A DNA stretch of 22,509 bases from a virus, in the IMG/VR virus record IMGVR_UViG_3300022074_000409, positions 1 to 22,509 of that record; one strand, 5' to 3'. The number at the start of each line of letters is the position of its first letter. The first letter of the stretch is position 1. Position numbers and translations under genes: made by a program. This document shows, one piece after another, positions 7,228 through 14,216 of this stretch. The notes under the pieces were generated by a model that worked only from the letters and a program-made list of their open reading frames with translations, had not been told where the DNA came from and made no database searches.

Positions 7228-8081
7228 TGAACCATCCTGCTGAAATGATGATTCATCAATACTTACAAAATGCAAGTAAGGGTAAGACTGCTATGAGTTC
7301 TGAGACTATTGAGCAGGTAGCATCTGATATAAAGGATGCACTGAATCGTCAGTTCAACTCTAAAAGGGATACGGATTTTAAGTTTCGCATGTCTAATATT
7401 GGTAGACCTTCTTGTCAACTATGGTACGAGAAGAATAAACCTGAGACAGCAATACCTAGACCTACTACGTTCGTTATGAATATGATGATAGGAGATATAG
7501 TTGAGGCTGTGTTTAAAGCTATTCTTAGGTCAGCTAAAGTAGATTTTGAAGATAGTGATACTGTATCTCTTGACATCGATAAAAATAATACTATATCAGG
7601 TACGTATGATTTAGTTATGAATGATGCAGTTGATGATATCAAGTCGGCATCTGATTGGTCATACAAGTATAAGTTTGATTCTTACGAGACTTTACATTCA
7701 GGCGATAGCTTTGGTTACGTAGGACAACTCGCAGGTTACGCAAAAGCCTCTAATAAAAAGGCAGGTGGTTGGTGGGTTGTCAACAAAGCGAATGGTCAAT
7801 TTAAGTATGTTCCTGCTCACATAGAGATGGACAAAGAGATTGATAAAATCAAAAAGAATATAAAGTCTGCAGAGTCAGATAAGTTAGTACGATGCTTTGA
7901 ACCTGAGCCTGAAACTTTTAGAGGTAAACCTACAGGCAACATGGTTCTAAGTAAAAACTGTACATTTTGTTCATACAGACAAGACTGTTGGGAAACTCTC
8001 GAAGAGTTACCTTCACAGGTGTCTCAAGCTAAAGAACCTAGAATGGTTCAGTATGTAAAATTAGAAAGGAGAAAAGCATGA
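7227..8081 (+). CDS. Cas4/RecB-like PD-(D/E)XK nuclease with probable Fe-S cluster
   Basis: The 284-residue protein carries the nuclease signature GTYD128, D137-I-K139 and Q167-x3-Y171 of the RecB/Cas4 branch of PD-(D/E)XK exonucleases. One cysteine near the N terminus (C63) and three at the C terminus (C245, C248, C254 in a CTFCSYRQDC arrangement) match the four ligands that hold the 4Fe-4S cluster in Cas4 and AddB-like nucleases. Phage members probably trim DNA ends for recombination, repair or host DNA breakdown. The start overlaps the upstream stop by one base, with GAGG ahead of it; the end overlaps the next gene by ATGA. With the resolvase at 8297 it forms a recombination pair. No CRISPR array or other cas gene is nearby. 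Confidence 0.87.
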   Translation: MNHPAEMMIHQYLQNASKGKTAMSSETIEQVASDIKDALNRQFNSKRDTDFKFRMSNIGRPSCQLWYEKNKPETAIPRPTTFVMNMMIGDIVEAVFKAILRSAKVDFEDSDTVSLDIDKNNTISGTYDLVMNDAVDDIKSASDWSYKYKFDSYETLHSGDSFGYVGQLAGYAKASNKKAGGWWVVNKANGQFKYVPAHIEMDKEIDKIKKNIKSAESDKLVRCFEPEPETFRGKPTGNMVLSKNCTFCSYRQDCWETLEELPSQVSQAKEPRMVQYVKLERRKA

Positions 8082-8296
8082 GTAAGTCAATAGATGAACT
8101 AAAAGAAGAGATACAGGAAATGGAAAAGCAATTAGCAGAGGCTAAAAAGCAGTATCGTGAAATACGTACTGAAGGTTTGCGTAATGCTATAGAGGCTAGA
8201 AAAGTAGCTGAGGATGCTGTAAAAGAAGAACTAAAGAACTTAGGATACAGCACTTCCTATAGTCCATTTACAGGTATAACTTGGCGAAACTTCTAA
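8078..8296 (+). CDS. Small coiled-coil protein, in frame with the following resolvase
   Basis: The 72-residue product is almost wholly a charged alpha helix for its first 55 residues (Lys/Glu/Ala-rich with heptad-like spacing of Leu, Ile, Met and Val), then a short aromatic tail ending ITWRNF. Unknown function. It starts by an ATGA overlap with the nuclease gene, with an AAAGGAG site upstream. Its TAA is immediately followed by the GTG of the resolvase in the same frame, so stop-codon readthrough would produce a single coiled-coil/resolvase fusion. It may act as an accessory subunit of one of its two nuclease neighbours; that is inference from position only. Confidence 0.72.
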   Translation: MSKSIDELKEEIQEMEKQLAEAKKQYREIRTEGLRNAIEARKVAEDAVKEELKNLGYSTSYSPFTGITWRNF

Positions 8297-8785
8297 GTGT
8301 CTCCTCATAAAGTAAGAAGAGAGGCTATAAAATATGGATATAGGAGTGGCTTAGAACATGCTATATCCATATACCTCACTGAACTTAAATGCGAATATGG
8401 TTATGAAAGTCTAAAGATAGAGTGGGAAGACTTAACTTACAGAACGTACACTCCTGATTTTATATTAAACAATGGAATAATAATAGAAACTAAGGGTAGA
8501 TTTTTAGCATCAGATAGAAAGAAACATATAGCTATAAAAAAACAACACCCTGATTTAGATATACGATTTGTATTTACAAACAGTAGAACTAAGTTACAAA
8601 AGGGTGCTAAATCTTCTTATGGTCAATGGTGTGATAAACATGGTTTTAGATATTACGATAGAATAATACCTGAAGATTGGCTAAAAGAAAAAGGAAAGAA
8701 TGTACATCCTAAATTTATAAAGTTTAAAGGTACTAAAATCGTAAGAAGATATAAGACTAAACCTAAGAGGAAAGTAAAAAAATGA
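8297..8785 (+). CDS. Holliday junction resolvase, T7 endonuclease I-like
   Basis: The 162-residue protein aligns well with T7 gp3 endonuclease I, which resolves four-way junctions and branched DNA before packaging and helps degrade host DNA. The catalytic set is visible: S18-G-L-E20, Y51-T-P-D54, E64-T-K66, followed by DRKKH (73-77), a DIRFVF strand, the TKLQKG segment and SYGQWCDKHG. Start: the codon before 8297 is an in-frame TAA, so GTG 8297 is the first possible start, and the N-terminal spacing to E20 equals that of T7. The ribosome binding site is poor, so translation probably depends on coupling to, or readthrough from, the upstream gene. The C terminus is very basic. Confidence 0.93.
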   Translation: MSPHKVRREAIKYGYRSGLEHAISIYLTELKCEYGYESLKIEWEDLTYRTYTPDFILNNGIIIETKGRFLASDRKKHIAIKKQHPDLDIRFVFTNSRTKLQKGAKSSYGQWCDKHGFRYYDRIIPEDWLKEKGKNVHPKFIKFKGTKIVRRYKTKPKRKVKK

Positions 8786-9123
8786 AAGAATTTAGAAGAA
8801 GTATGAGACCTGAAGATTTTCTAATTAGTGTCAGACCACAGTTAGACCCTAGAAGATTGTGGACAGGTCAAGTTGATGTAACTATTATGTCATCCCATGA
8901 GAACCCATTAAATGATGAGGACTTTTATTCTCTGATGTCTTTTTGCAGAACTATATGTTCTTCTATACCTGTCATGGAAGAAGATGATTATGTAAGAGAT
9001 AAGTTAGAGGCAAAGGCTGATGAGTATGAGAATAGAAACTCAAATGAAAAAGCTAAAGTAGTAGATAAAGATGACAATGTTGTTTACCTGTCATTTAATA
9101 CAGATACTGAGGGTAACGCATAA
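8782..9123 (+). CDS. Hypothetical protein
   Basis: The 113-residue product is not recognised. Residues 1-45 are basic and mixed, with an RPEDFLISVRP segment. The middle is hydrophobic with two cysteines (FCRTICSSIP). The last third is highly charged (Asp, Glu, Lys, Asn). It overlaps the resolvase by four bases (ATGA) with an AGAGG site inside the resolvase end, and its own stop overlaps the next small gene by one base. Its place between the resolvase and ribonucleotide reductase suggests a DNA-metabolism accessory, without direct evidence. Confidence 0.7.
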   Translation: MKEFRRSMRPEDFLISVRPQLDPRRLWTGQVDVTIMSSHENPLNDEDFYSLMSFCRTICSSIPVMEEDDYVRDKLEAKADEYENRNSNEKAKVVDKDDNVVYLSFNTDTEGNA

Positions 9124-9284
9124 TGATTAGAGTAAAGATAATGATTACCCTAAATGTAGACCCTGAAGAATATCCTGTTCCTTCTGATGGAGATGTGACA
9201 GAAGATTTTGAAGATTATATAAAAGAATTATACCATGACTTAGAGGGTGTAAAGATAAAGAATATGAAAGTAACAATGGAGTAG
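9123..9284 (+). CDS. Small acidic hypothetical protein (53 aa)
   Basis: A 53-residue reading frame from ATG 9123 to TAG 9282-9284 exactly fills the space between its neighbours. It overlaps the previous stop by one base (TAATG) and ends three bases before the reductase ATG. The product begins with a beta-strand-like VKIMITLNVDPEEYPVP segment, then an acidic helix, then a final strand, which would fit a small alpha/beta fold. The GGAG at its end serves as ribosome binding site for the reductase. Function unknown. Confidence 0.65.
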   Translation: MIRVKIMITLNVDPEEYPVPSDGDVTEDFEDYIKELYHDLEGVKIKNMKVTME

Positions 9285-9287
9285 AGA

Positions 9288-11201
9288 ATGATAAATAATT
9301 ACTTACCGACAGATTATCAAAACTTCATAGCACTCTCTCGCTATGCAAGGTGGAAAGATGATGAGCAGAGAAGAGAAAATTGGGGAGAAACTGTAGATAG
9401 ATACTTTGATTATATGGATAATCATTTACAGAAAAACTATTCATATAATATAACTAAAGCCTTGAAGGAAAAACTTACAGAGCAGATAACTAGTTTAGGT
9501 GTCATGCCTAGTATGAGAGCATTGATGACAGCAGGACCTGCTTTAGATAGATGTCATGTAGGTGGCTATAACTGTAGCTACATACCTGTAGATAGTCCAC
9601 GTAGTTTTGATGAGTGTATGTATATACTTATGTGTGGTACAGGTGTAGGATTCTCTGTCGAAAGAGAAAATGTAGATAAGCTACCTGTAGTCAATGAGCA
9701 TTTTGAAAAGTCATCTACAGTTATAAAAGTAGGAGACAGCAGACCCGGATGGGCAAGAGCATTACGTGAGTTAATATCATTATTATATGCAGGACAGATA
9801 CCTACATGGGATGTATCAGAAGTAAGACCTGCAGGTGCAAGACTCAAGACATTTGGTGGTAGAGCATCAGGACCTGCACCATTAGAAGAATTATTTAGAT
9901 TTTGCATACAGAAGTTTGAGGGTGCAAAAGGTAGAAGATTATTTCCTATAGAGTGCCATGACTTAATGTGCAAAATAGGTGAAGTTGTAGTTGTTGGTGG
10001 TGTAAGACGTTCTGCTCTTATATCTTTGTCTAATTTAGGTGATGACCAAATGCGTCATGCTAAGTCAGGACAATGGTGGGAGAATGAGGGTCAAAGAGCA
10101 TTAGCTAATAACTCTGTAGCTTTCAAGGGCAAGCCTGAGATGGGTACATTCATGAGAGAGTGGACATCATTATATGAGTCCAAGTCAGGTGAACGTGGTA
10201 TCTTTAATCGTAAGGCAGCCAAAGTAAAGGCTTCTGAAAATGGTAGAAGAGAAATAGAACATGAGTTTGGTTGTAATCCTTGTTCAGAGATTATTCTTAG
10301 ACCTTATCAGTTTTGTAATCTTACAGAGGTAGTATGCAGAGCAACAGATGACTTAGCAACTTTAACTGAAAAAGTTCGTATGGCTACCATACTAGGTACA
10401 TTTCAATCTACTCTTACAGATTTTAAGTATCTACGTAAAGTATGGAAAGCAAATACAGAAGAAGAAAGATTATTAGGAGTTTCCCTAACAGGTATTCTTG
10501 ATTGCCCTATATGGACAGAGGAAATTCTAATAATATTAAAGGAAGTAGCAGTAGAAACTAATAAAAGGTTTGCTAAAGATTTAGGCATACCACAGTCAAC
10601 TGCTATAACTTGTGTCAAACCTAGTGGTACAGTCAGTCAATTAGTTGACAGTGCATCAGGTATCCACGCTAGACATAACGACTATTACGTTAGAACTGTG
10701 CGTGGTGACAATAAAGACCCACTTACACAGTTTATGAAAGATAGTGGCATACCAAGTGAGCCATGTGTTATGAAACCTGACAGTACAACTGTTTTTAGTT
10801 TTCCTATGAAGTCACCATCAGGTGCTATTACTAGAACAGAGATGTCAGCTATTGAGCAGTTAGAGTATTGGCTTATGTTTCAAAGACATTGGTGTGAACA
10901 CAAACCTTCAGTAACTGTGTCCGTAAAAGAAGATGAGTGGATGGATGTAGGAGCATGGGTATACAAAAACTTTGATGAAGTATCAGGTATATCCTTCCTA
11001 CCTTTCAGCGACCATACGTATGCTCAAGCACCATATCAAGATATAACTGAAGCAATGTATTATGCATTATCACATGAAATGCCTGAGTTTATTGATTGGT
11101 CAAAGTTAGCAGACTATGAGAAAGAAGATACAACTAGTGGTGGTAGAGAACTAGCTTGCACAGCAGATGCTTGCGAGATGGTTGACATACAGGCTAGTTA
11201 A
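9288..11201 (+). CDS. nrdJ: B12-dependent ribonucleoside-triphosphate reductase, monomeric class II
   Basis: This 637-residue enzyme converts ribonucleotides to deoxyribonucleotides with an adenosylcobalamin-generated thiyl radical. N330-P-C332-S-E334 holds the radical cysteine and the catalytic glutamate, and C343 is the second redox cysteine; the +2 and +11 spacings equal C408/E410/C419 of the Lactobacillus leichmannii enzyme. C96 is the likely partner of C343. KPSGTVS (444-450) and the following GIHARH match the phosphate-binding region. C624 and C629, five apart near the C terminus, fit the reducing pair. It is shorter than the 739-residue Lactobacillus enzyme. No separate small subunit is present, as expected for class II. 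A GGAG site precedes the ATG. The host must supply cobalamin. Confidence 0.93.
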   Translation: MINNYLPTDYQNFIALSRYARWKDDEQRRENWGETVDRYFDYMDNHLQKNYSYNITKALKEKLTEQITSLGVMPSMRALMTAGPALDRCHVGGYNCSYIPVDSPRSFDECMYILMCGTGVGFSVERENVDKLPVVNEHFEKSSTVIKVGDSRPGWARALRELISLLYAGQIPTWDVSEVRPAGARLKTFGGRASGPAPLEELFRFCIQKFEGAKGRRLFPIECHDLMCKIGEVVVVGGVRRSALISLSNLGDDQMRHAKSGQWWENEGQRALANNSVAFKGKPEMGTFMREWTSLYESKSGERGIFNRKAAKVKASENGRREIEHEFGCNPCSEIILRPYQFCNLTEVVCRATDDLATLTEKVRMATILGTFQSTLTDFKYLRKVWKANTEEERLLGVSLTGILDCPIWTEEILIILKEVAVETNKRFAKDLGIPQSTAITCVKPSGTVSQLVDSASGIHARHNDYYVRTVRGDNKDPLTQFMKDSGIPSEPCVMKPDSTTVFSFPMKSPSGAITRTEMSAIEQLEYWLMFQRHWCEHKPSVTVSVKEDEWMDVGAWVYKNFDEVSGISFLPFSDHTYAQAPYQDITEAMYYALSHEMPEFIDWSKLADYEKEDTTSGGRELACTADACEMVDIQAS

Positions 11202-11210
11202 TGTTAGAAG
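11182..11210 (+). promoter_or_regulatory. Possible sigma70 promoter at the end of the reductase gene
   Basis: An exact TTGACA at 11182-11187 with a 17-base spacer leads to TAGAAG at 11205-11210, one base from the TATAAG box at 2236. The -10 overlaps the first codons of the small membrane protein at 11201, so a transcript starting near 11217 would miss that start and serve the gene at 11358 and those beyond. Only four of six -10 positions match consensus, so confidence is low. Confidence 0.3.
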
Positions 11211-11380
11211 ATACAGTACAACTAATATGGTGGCAATGGTGGTTACTTATCGCCATTACCATCAACACTATGATAAACTTAATTGTTTTCTTCAAGGGTA
11301 GAAAGCTACATATAAGAGAACTATTACACATTAAACCTAAACGCAAAGGACAAGTAAATGGAAAATCTATCACCAAGTAA
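11201..11380 (+). CDS. Small Trp-rich single-pass membrane protein (59 aa)
   Basis: The frame runs from ATG 11201 (one-base TAATG overlap with the reductase) to TAA 11378-11380. The product has a tryptophan-dense start (IWWQWWLL, residues 9-16) continuing into a hydrophobic segment to about residue 31, then a strongly basic tail with many Lys and Arg, giving a predicted N-out/C-in topology. It overlaps the next gene by 23 bases. Unknown function; holin-like or host-membrane-acting roles are possible, but the lysis genes are not in this window and nothing specific supports them. Confidence 0.6.
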   Translation: MLEDTVQLIWWQWWLLIAITINTMINLIVFFKGRKLHIRELLHIKPKRKGQVNGKSITK

Positions 11381-11777
11381 AGAAAACAGAAAAAAGTTTG
11401 ACATCGACCTAGAGTATGGTAAAGTTAGAGAACAGTTTGTAGCAGATATGTTACAAGATAAAAAGATAGAAGTAAAAAGTGAAAGAGATATGTGGCAGAG
11501 AACAGGTAACATAGCTATTGAATATGAATCATATGGTAAGCCTAGTGGTATAAATGCAACAGAAGCAGACTATTGGTTTCATAATCTATGCATAGGTAAA
11601 GATGTATTCTGTACATTAGTATTTAGTGTAGATAATCTCAAGAAACTAATTGGTAAATTAGATTACAAGAGAAGTGTAGCAGGTGGAGACCACAATGCAT
11701 CAAGAATGTATTTACTAAAACTTGATAAGTTATTTTCATCTGATGTAATAAAAACATTTAAGGGAGACAAACAATGA
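11358..11777 (+). CDS. PD-(D/E)XK-like nuclease family protein
   Basis: The 139-residue protein contains E25 in an early helix (GKVREQF), then I37-E38-V39-K40-S-E, a typical E-x-K catalytic strand, then W46-x-x-T-G-N with a following IAIEYE strand (E55) and a PSGI-x3-EADYW segment (62-72). I recall this arrangement in small phage nuclease-fold proteins of the Holliday-resolvase/restriction-endonuclease superfamily. Substrate unknown; DNA repair, recombination or host DNA degradation are plausible. An AAAGGA site lies eight bases before the ATG. It overlaps the upstream membrane protein gene by 23 bases and the next gene by ATGA. Confidence 0.75.
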   Translation: MENLSPSKENRKKFDIDLEYGKVREQFVADMLQDKKIEVKSERDMWQRTGNIAIEYESYGKPSGINATEADYWFHNLCIGKDVFCTLVFSVDNLKKLIGKLDYKRSVAGGDHNASRMYLLKLDKLFSSDVIKTFKGDKQ

Positions 11778-12031
11778 GAGAAATGTTATTATCAGCTTTG
11801 AAGTCTTACTATGTAGGACATATAAATAAGCACATAGCTAACGTAGAAATATATTTAAGTAGGTCTACAGGTATTGGAGAACACTCTGATATTATTGAAG
11901 CTATGGATAAAGAGGTAGGAGAGATTGGTAAGTACGATGATAGACTATCAATGATAATGAAATATTTAGAAAGGAGACAGGGAAATGCAGAGACAGCAGA
12001 AGAGCCGAAAAAGGAATCCAAATCTAAGTAA
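11774..12031 (+). CDS. Conserved small helical phage protein
   Basis: The 85-residue product matches a small protein type I recall from marine phages: an N-terminal helix containing YYVGHINKHIANVEIYL, a GIGEHSDIIEAM segment, and a final helix with YDDRLSMIMKYL before a Lys/Glu/Ser tail. It is predicted to be all alpha and soluble. Function unknown. It starts by an ATGA overlap and its last 47 bases overlap the following gene in another frame, an unusually long overlap for this genome. The low-complexity charged tail lies in that overlap. Confidence 0.75.
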   Translation: MREMLLSALKSYYVGHINKHIANVEIYLSRSTGIGEHSDIIEAMDKEVGEIGKYDDRLSMIMKYLERRQGNAETAEEPKKESKSK

Positions 12032-12233
12032 GTATGATGCACCTTTGAAGATACAATTTATGAAAGGTGTTTCGGATTTTAAGAGAGGTAGGTTAAATAA
12101 TCCCTACAATCTTAACACCATGCAAGCAAGAGAGTGGGAGAGAGGTTTTAATCTTTCCTACTTTCAAAAGTTAGAAAGAGTTAAAAAGGATGAAGCTAGA
12201 AGAAGAGGCGAAAAAATTCATGCAGTTACATAA
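11985..12233 (+). CDS. Ribosome modulation factor-like protein
   Basis: Residues 24-60 of this 82-residue basic protein fit the ribosome modulation factor pattern: G28-x6-G35-R36, then P40-Y41, then R49-x-W51-x2-G54-F55. In E. coli RMF the corresponding order is G, GR, PY, R-x-W, GGW. RMF dimerises 70S ribosomes into inactive 100S particles; what a phage version does is not known to me. It could reprogram translation or bind RNA or DNA. The flanks are Lys/Arg-rich. An AAAGGAG site inside the upstream gene precedes the ATG. It overlaps the upstream gene by 47 bases and the MazG-like gene by 44. The fold is judged from pattern only. Confidence 0.6.
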   Translation: MQRQQKSRKRNPNLSKYDAPLKIQFMKGVSDFKRGRLNNPYNLNTMQAREWERGFNLSYFQKLERVKKDEARRRGEKIHAVT

Positions 12234-12549
12234 TAAGAGTTTGATAAGTGCTAACGAGTATCAAGAGAAGTGTAAGGCTACAGCAATATATCCTAAGAAG
12301 GATGCAATAGCTTACTTATCTCTTGGACTTGTTAGCGAGGCAGGCGAGGTAGCAGGGAAAGTAAAGAAAAACATACGTGATGGTACAGAGTCAAACGTAG
12401 CATCAGAGATAGGTGATGTGCTTTGGTACTGTGCTATGTTAGCAAATGAATTAGATGCAAATTTAGGTAAGATAATGGAAGATAATCTACATAAACTAAG
12501 TAGTAGAAAAGAGAGAGGAACACTCGCAGGTTCAGGTGATAATCGTTAG
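12190..12549 (+). CDS. MazG-like nucleotide pyrophosphohydrolase
   Basis: The 119-residue all-alpha protein has the MazG-type metal-binding signature E50-x2-E53 (LVSEAGEVAGKVKK) and E73-x2-D76 (SEIGDVLWY), as in enzymes that hydrolyse nucleoside triphosphates to monophosphates. Phage MazG has been proposed to clean the nucleotide pool or affect ppGpp signalling, which remains debated. Start is uncertain: ATG 12190 has poor ribosome-site spacing, whereas ATG 12220 (residue 11) has AGAGG at a better distance and would shorten the overlap to 14 bases. It is the last plus-strand gene; its TAG overlaps the stop of the converging minus-strand gene. Confidence 0.87.
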   Translation: MKLEEEAKKFMQLHNKSLISANEYQEKCKATAIYPKKDAIAYLSLGLVSEAGEVAGKVKKNIRDGTESNVASEIGDVLWYCAMLANELDANLGKIMEDNLHKLSSRKERGTLAGSGDNR

Positions 12550-14216
12550 GCTCTTGCCATTAGACCACCACGATTAAATGTTTTAATTTTATCATATACG
12601 TTGTGTGAATTTCCTCTTACAGAGATTGTACCAATAGGTTGACCCAATTCTATTTTACCAACAACAGTTGGTCTTAGTTTTGGTTCATCCTTTTGGTTTG
12701 GATATTTTTTTAGATTTACACCTTTTGTAAAATCTGTTTCTAGCGTATAAAAATGTTTACCCTTGTGTGTAACAGACACTAATGTTCCTATATCTTCCAT
12801 ACCCATCGGAGCTTGTGTCCATTTCCATCCTGCACTTGTCTTGAATAAGTTTGCTTTTATCTGTGAATTACCTTTACCTATAGTTCCAACATTATCTACA
12901 TTATCATCAGAAGCCTTAAAGGATGCTTTTCCATCAGGATTAATTTTTATGTTAGCAGAAGTAACGTTTCTGTCTGTGATAACTTCTCCTGTTGCAGGAT
13001 TTATATAATCACCACCTTTCGGTGCTTCACCTTTTGGGTAAAGTTTTTCAGGTTTAGGAAACACAGAAATAGTATTAGTTTCTCTAGGTATATATCTCTC
13101 TCCACTTGTGGTTGCTTGTTTAACTGCACCACTACCTTCATCAATCTTTCCTATATGTTCAGGAAACACCATAATCTGTTTTGACCTGTCCTTAAAATTA
13201 TCAAACAAAACAGAGTCATAACCTTCATCCTTTATCTTTTGAAAGTTTTCTTTTAGGTAAATTCTATCTTTAGTAGTCTTAACTACGTAAGGGTTTTCAA
13301 GTTTAGATAAATCGAATTTAGCTACTTGTTGTCCTACAGGTATTGGATTACCGTCTATGTCAACACCTTTAAGTAAAGTGCTAGTTGTCACTTTCTGACC
13401 TGTTGGTCTGTAAGAATATAATCCTTGACCACCCTGCTTACCTACTATATCTAACTGATTAATTGCTCTCATATTAGCATACTCAGAAGCAACTTTAGGG
13501 TCGAGGGTAAAATAAAAACCTTCGCCTAAAAATTCGTCTTGCCTTCTTCCAAACTTTATATCAAAGAATGGCTTATCCATGTCTCTACTCTTGGATGTTC
13601 CATGATATCCTGCTATACTAAATTCATCAATTTGTTTAGGTAAGAGTGCTCTTTCAGATTCAGGCAACTCATCAAATAAAGTACGTAGCTTAGACTTTTT
13701 TCGTTGTATTGCAAGAGATGGTTCACGTTTCTTAGTTTGAGCTAATATCACTTCCTTAAAATTATCTTTTTTAAATGCATCACTTTCAGCTAATATAACT
13801 TTAGCTGCCTCATCTTTCTTTCCCTCTTTTATTAGCTGACTTATACCCTTTTGTACTCGCATAGGTCCTGATGTAGCACCACCAACTCCTGCAGTAAGAA
13901 AAAAATTAACTATGTCTCTTCTTAATCTATCATCATCTTGACCTGTAATATAATTTTTAGCTTCATTTATAACTGCTGCTCCACCCTTTATACCTGATTC
14001 AATGGTACGTAATCCTAAATCTAAAGAATCAACTGCACCACCAACAACAGTTTTATTTATACCACCAAATACAGGGTCATCAAATACACCCGGCAAAGCC
14101 TCAAACATAGACTTAGATAAATTGTCAGACTGAAATGGTTCAGTGAAAGCATCAATCAACTCACTACTAGCATTTGACTTGTCTATATCATCTAATATTT
14201 TATCTTCATCTTCCAT
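12546..14216 (-). CDS. Putative ejected virion protein with ADP-ribosyltransferase-like domain
   Basis: The 556-residue protein has three parts. Residues 1-200 are helical and polar, with Gly-rich patches (55-85, 105-118). Residues about 201-357 look like the ADP-ribosyltransferase domain found in phage polyvalent proteins: Y204-H205-G206-T207, G231-x-G233-F-Y235-F-T, A242-x3-Y246-A, and a closing pair of strands YDSVLF...QIMVFPEHI. The expected catalytic Glu position appears to hold Gln347, so activity is uncertain. Residues 370-556 are probably beta-rich and unknown, ending in RGGLM. It is last in the minus-strand operon, one base into the gene for the 1320-residue protein, so I infer that it is packaged and ejected with the DNA. 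Confidence 0.78.
   Translation of the reverse strand: MEDEDKILDDIDKSNASSELIDAFTEPFQSDNLSKSMFEALPGVFDDPVFGGINKTVVGGAVDSLDLGLRTIESGIKGGAAVINEAKNYITGQDDDRLRRDIVNFFLTAGVGGATSGPMRVQKGISQLIKEGKKDEAAKVILAESDAFKKDNFKEVILAQTKKREPSLAIQRKKSKLRTLFDELPESERALLPKQIDEFSIAGYHGTSKSRDMDKPFFDIKFGRRQDEFLGEGFYFTLDPKVASEYANMRAINQLDIVGKQGGQGLYSYRPTGQKVTTSTLLKGVDIDGNPIPVGQQVAKFDLSKLENPYVVKTTKDRIYLKENFQKIKDEGYDSVLFDNFKDRSKQIMVFPEHIGKIDEGSGAVKQATTSGERYIPRETNTISVFPKPEKLYPKGEAPKGGDYINPATGEVITDRNVTSANIKINPDGKASFKASDDNVDNVGTIGKGNSQIKANLFKTSAGWKWTQAPMGMEDIGTLVSVTHKGKHFYTLETDFTKGVNLKKYPNQKDEPKLRPTVVGKIELGQPIGTISVRGNSHNVYDKIKTFNRGGLMARA

Noticed and set aside
7570-7597. TTGACA with TATATC at 16 bases inside the Cas4-like gene
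   Set aside because: Suboptimal spacing and only four -10 matches, mid-gene with no gene start soon after; too weak to list.
12500-12600. Bidirectional terminator at the convergent junction
   Set aside because: No hairpin followed by a T-run on either strand could be found by eye.
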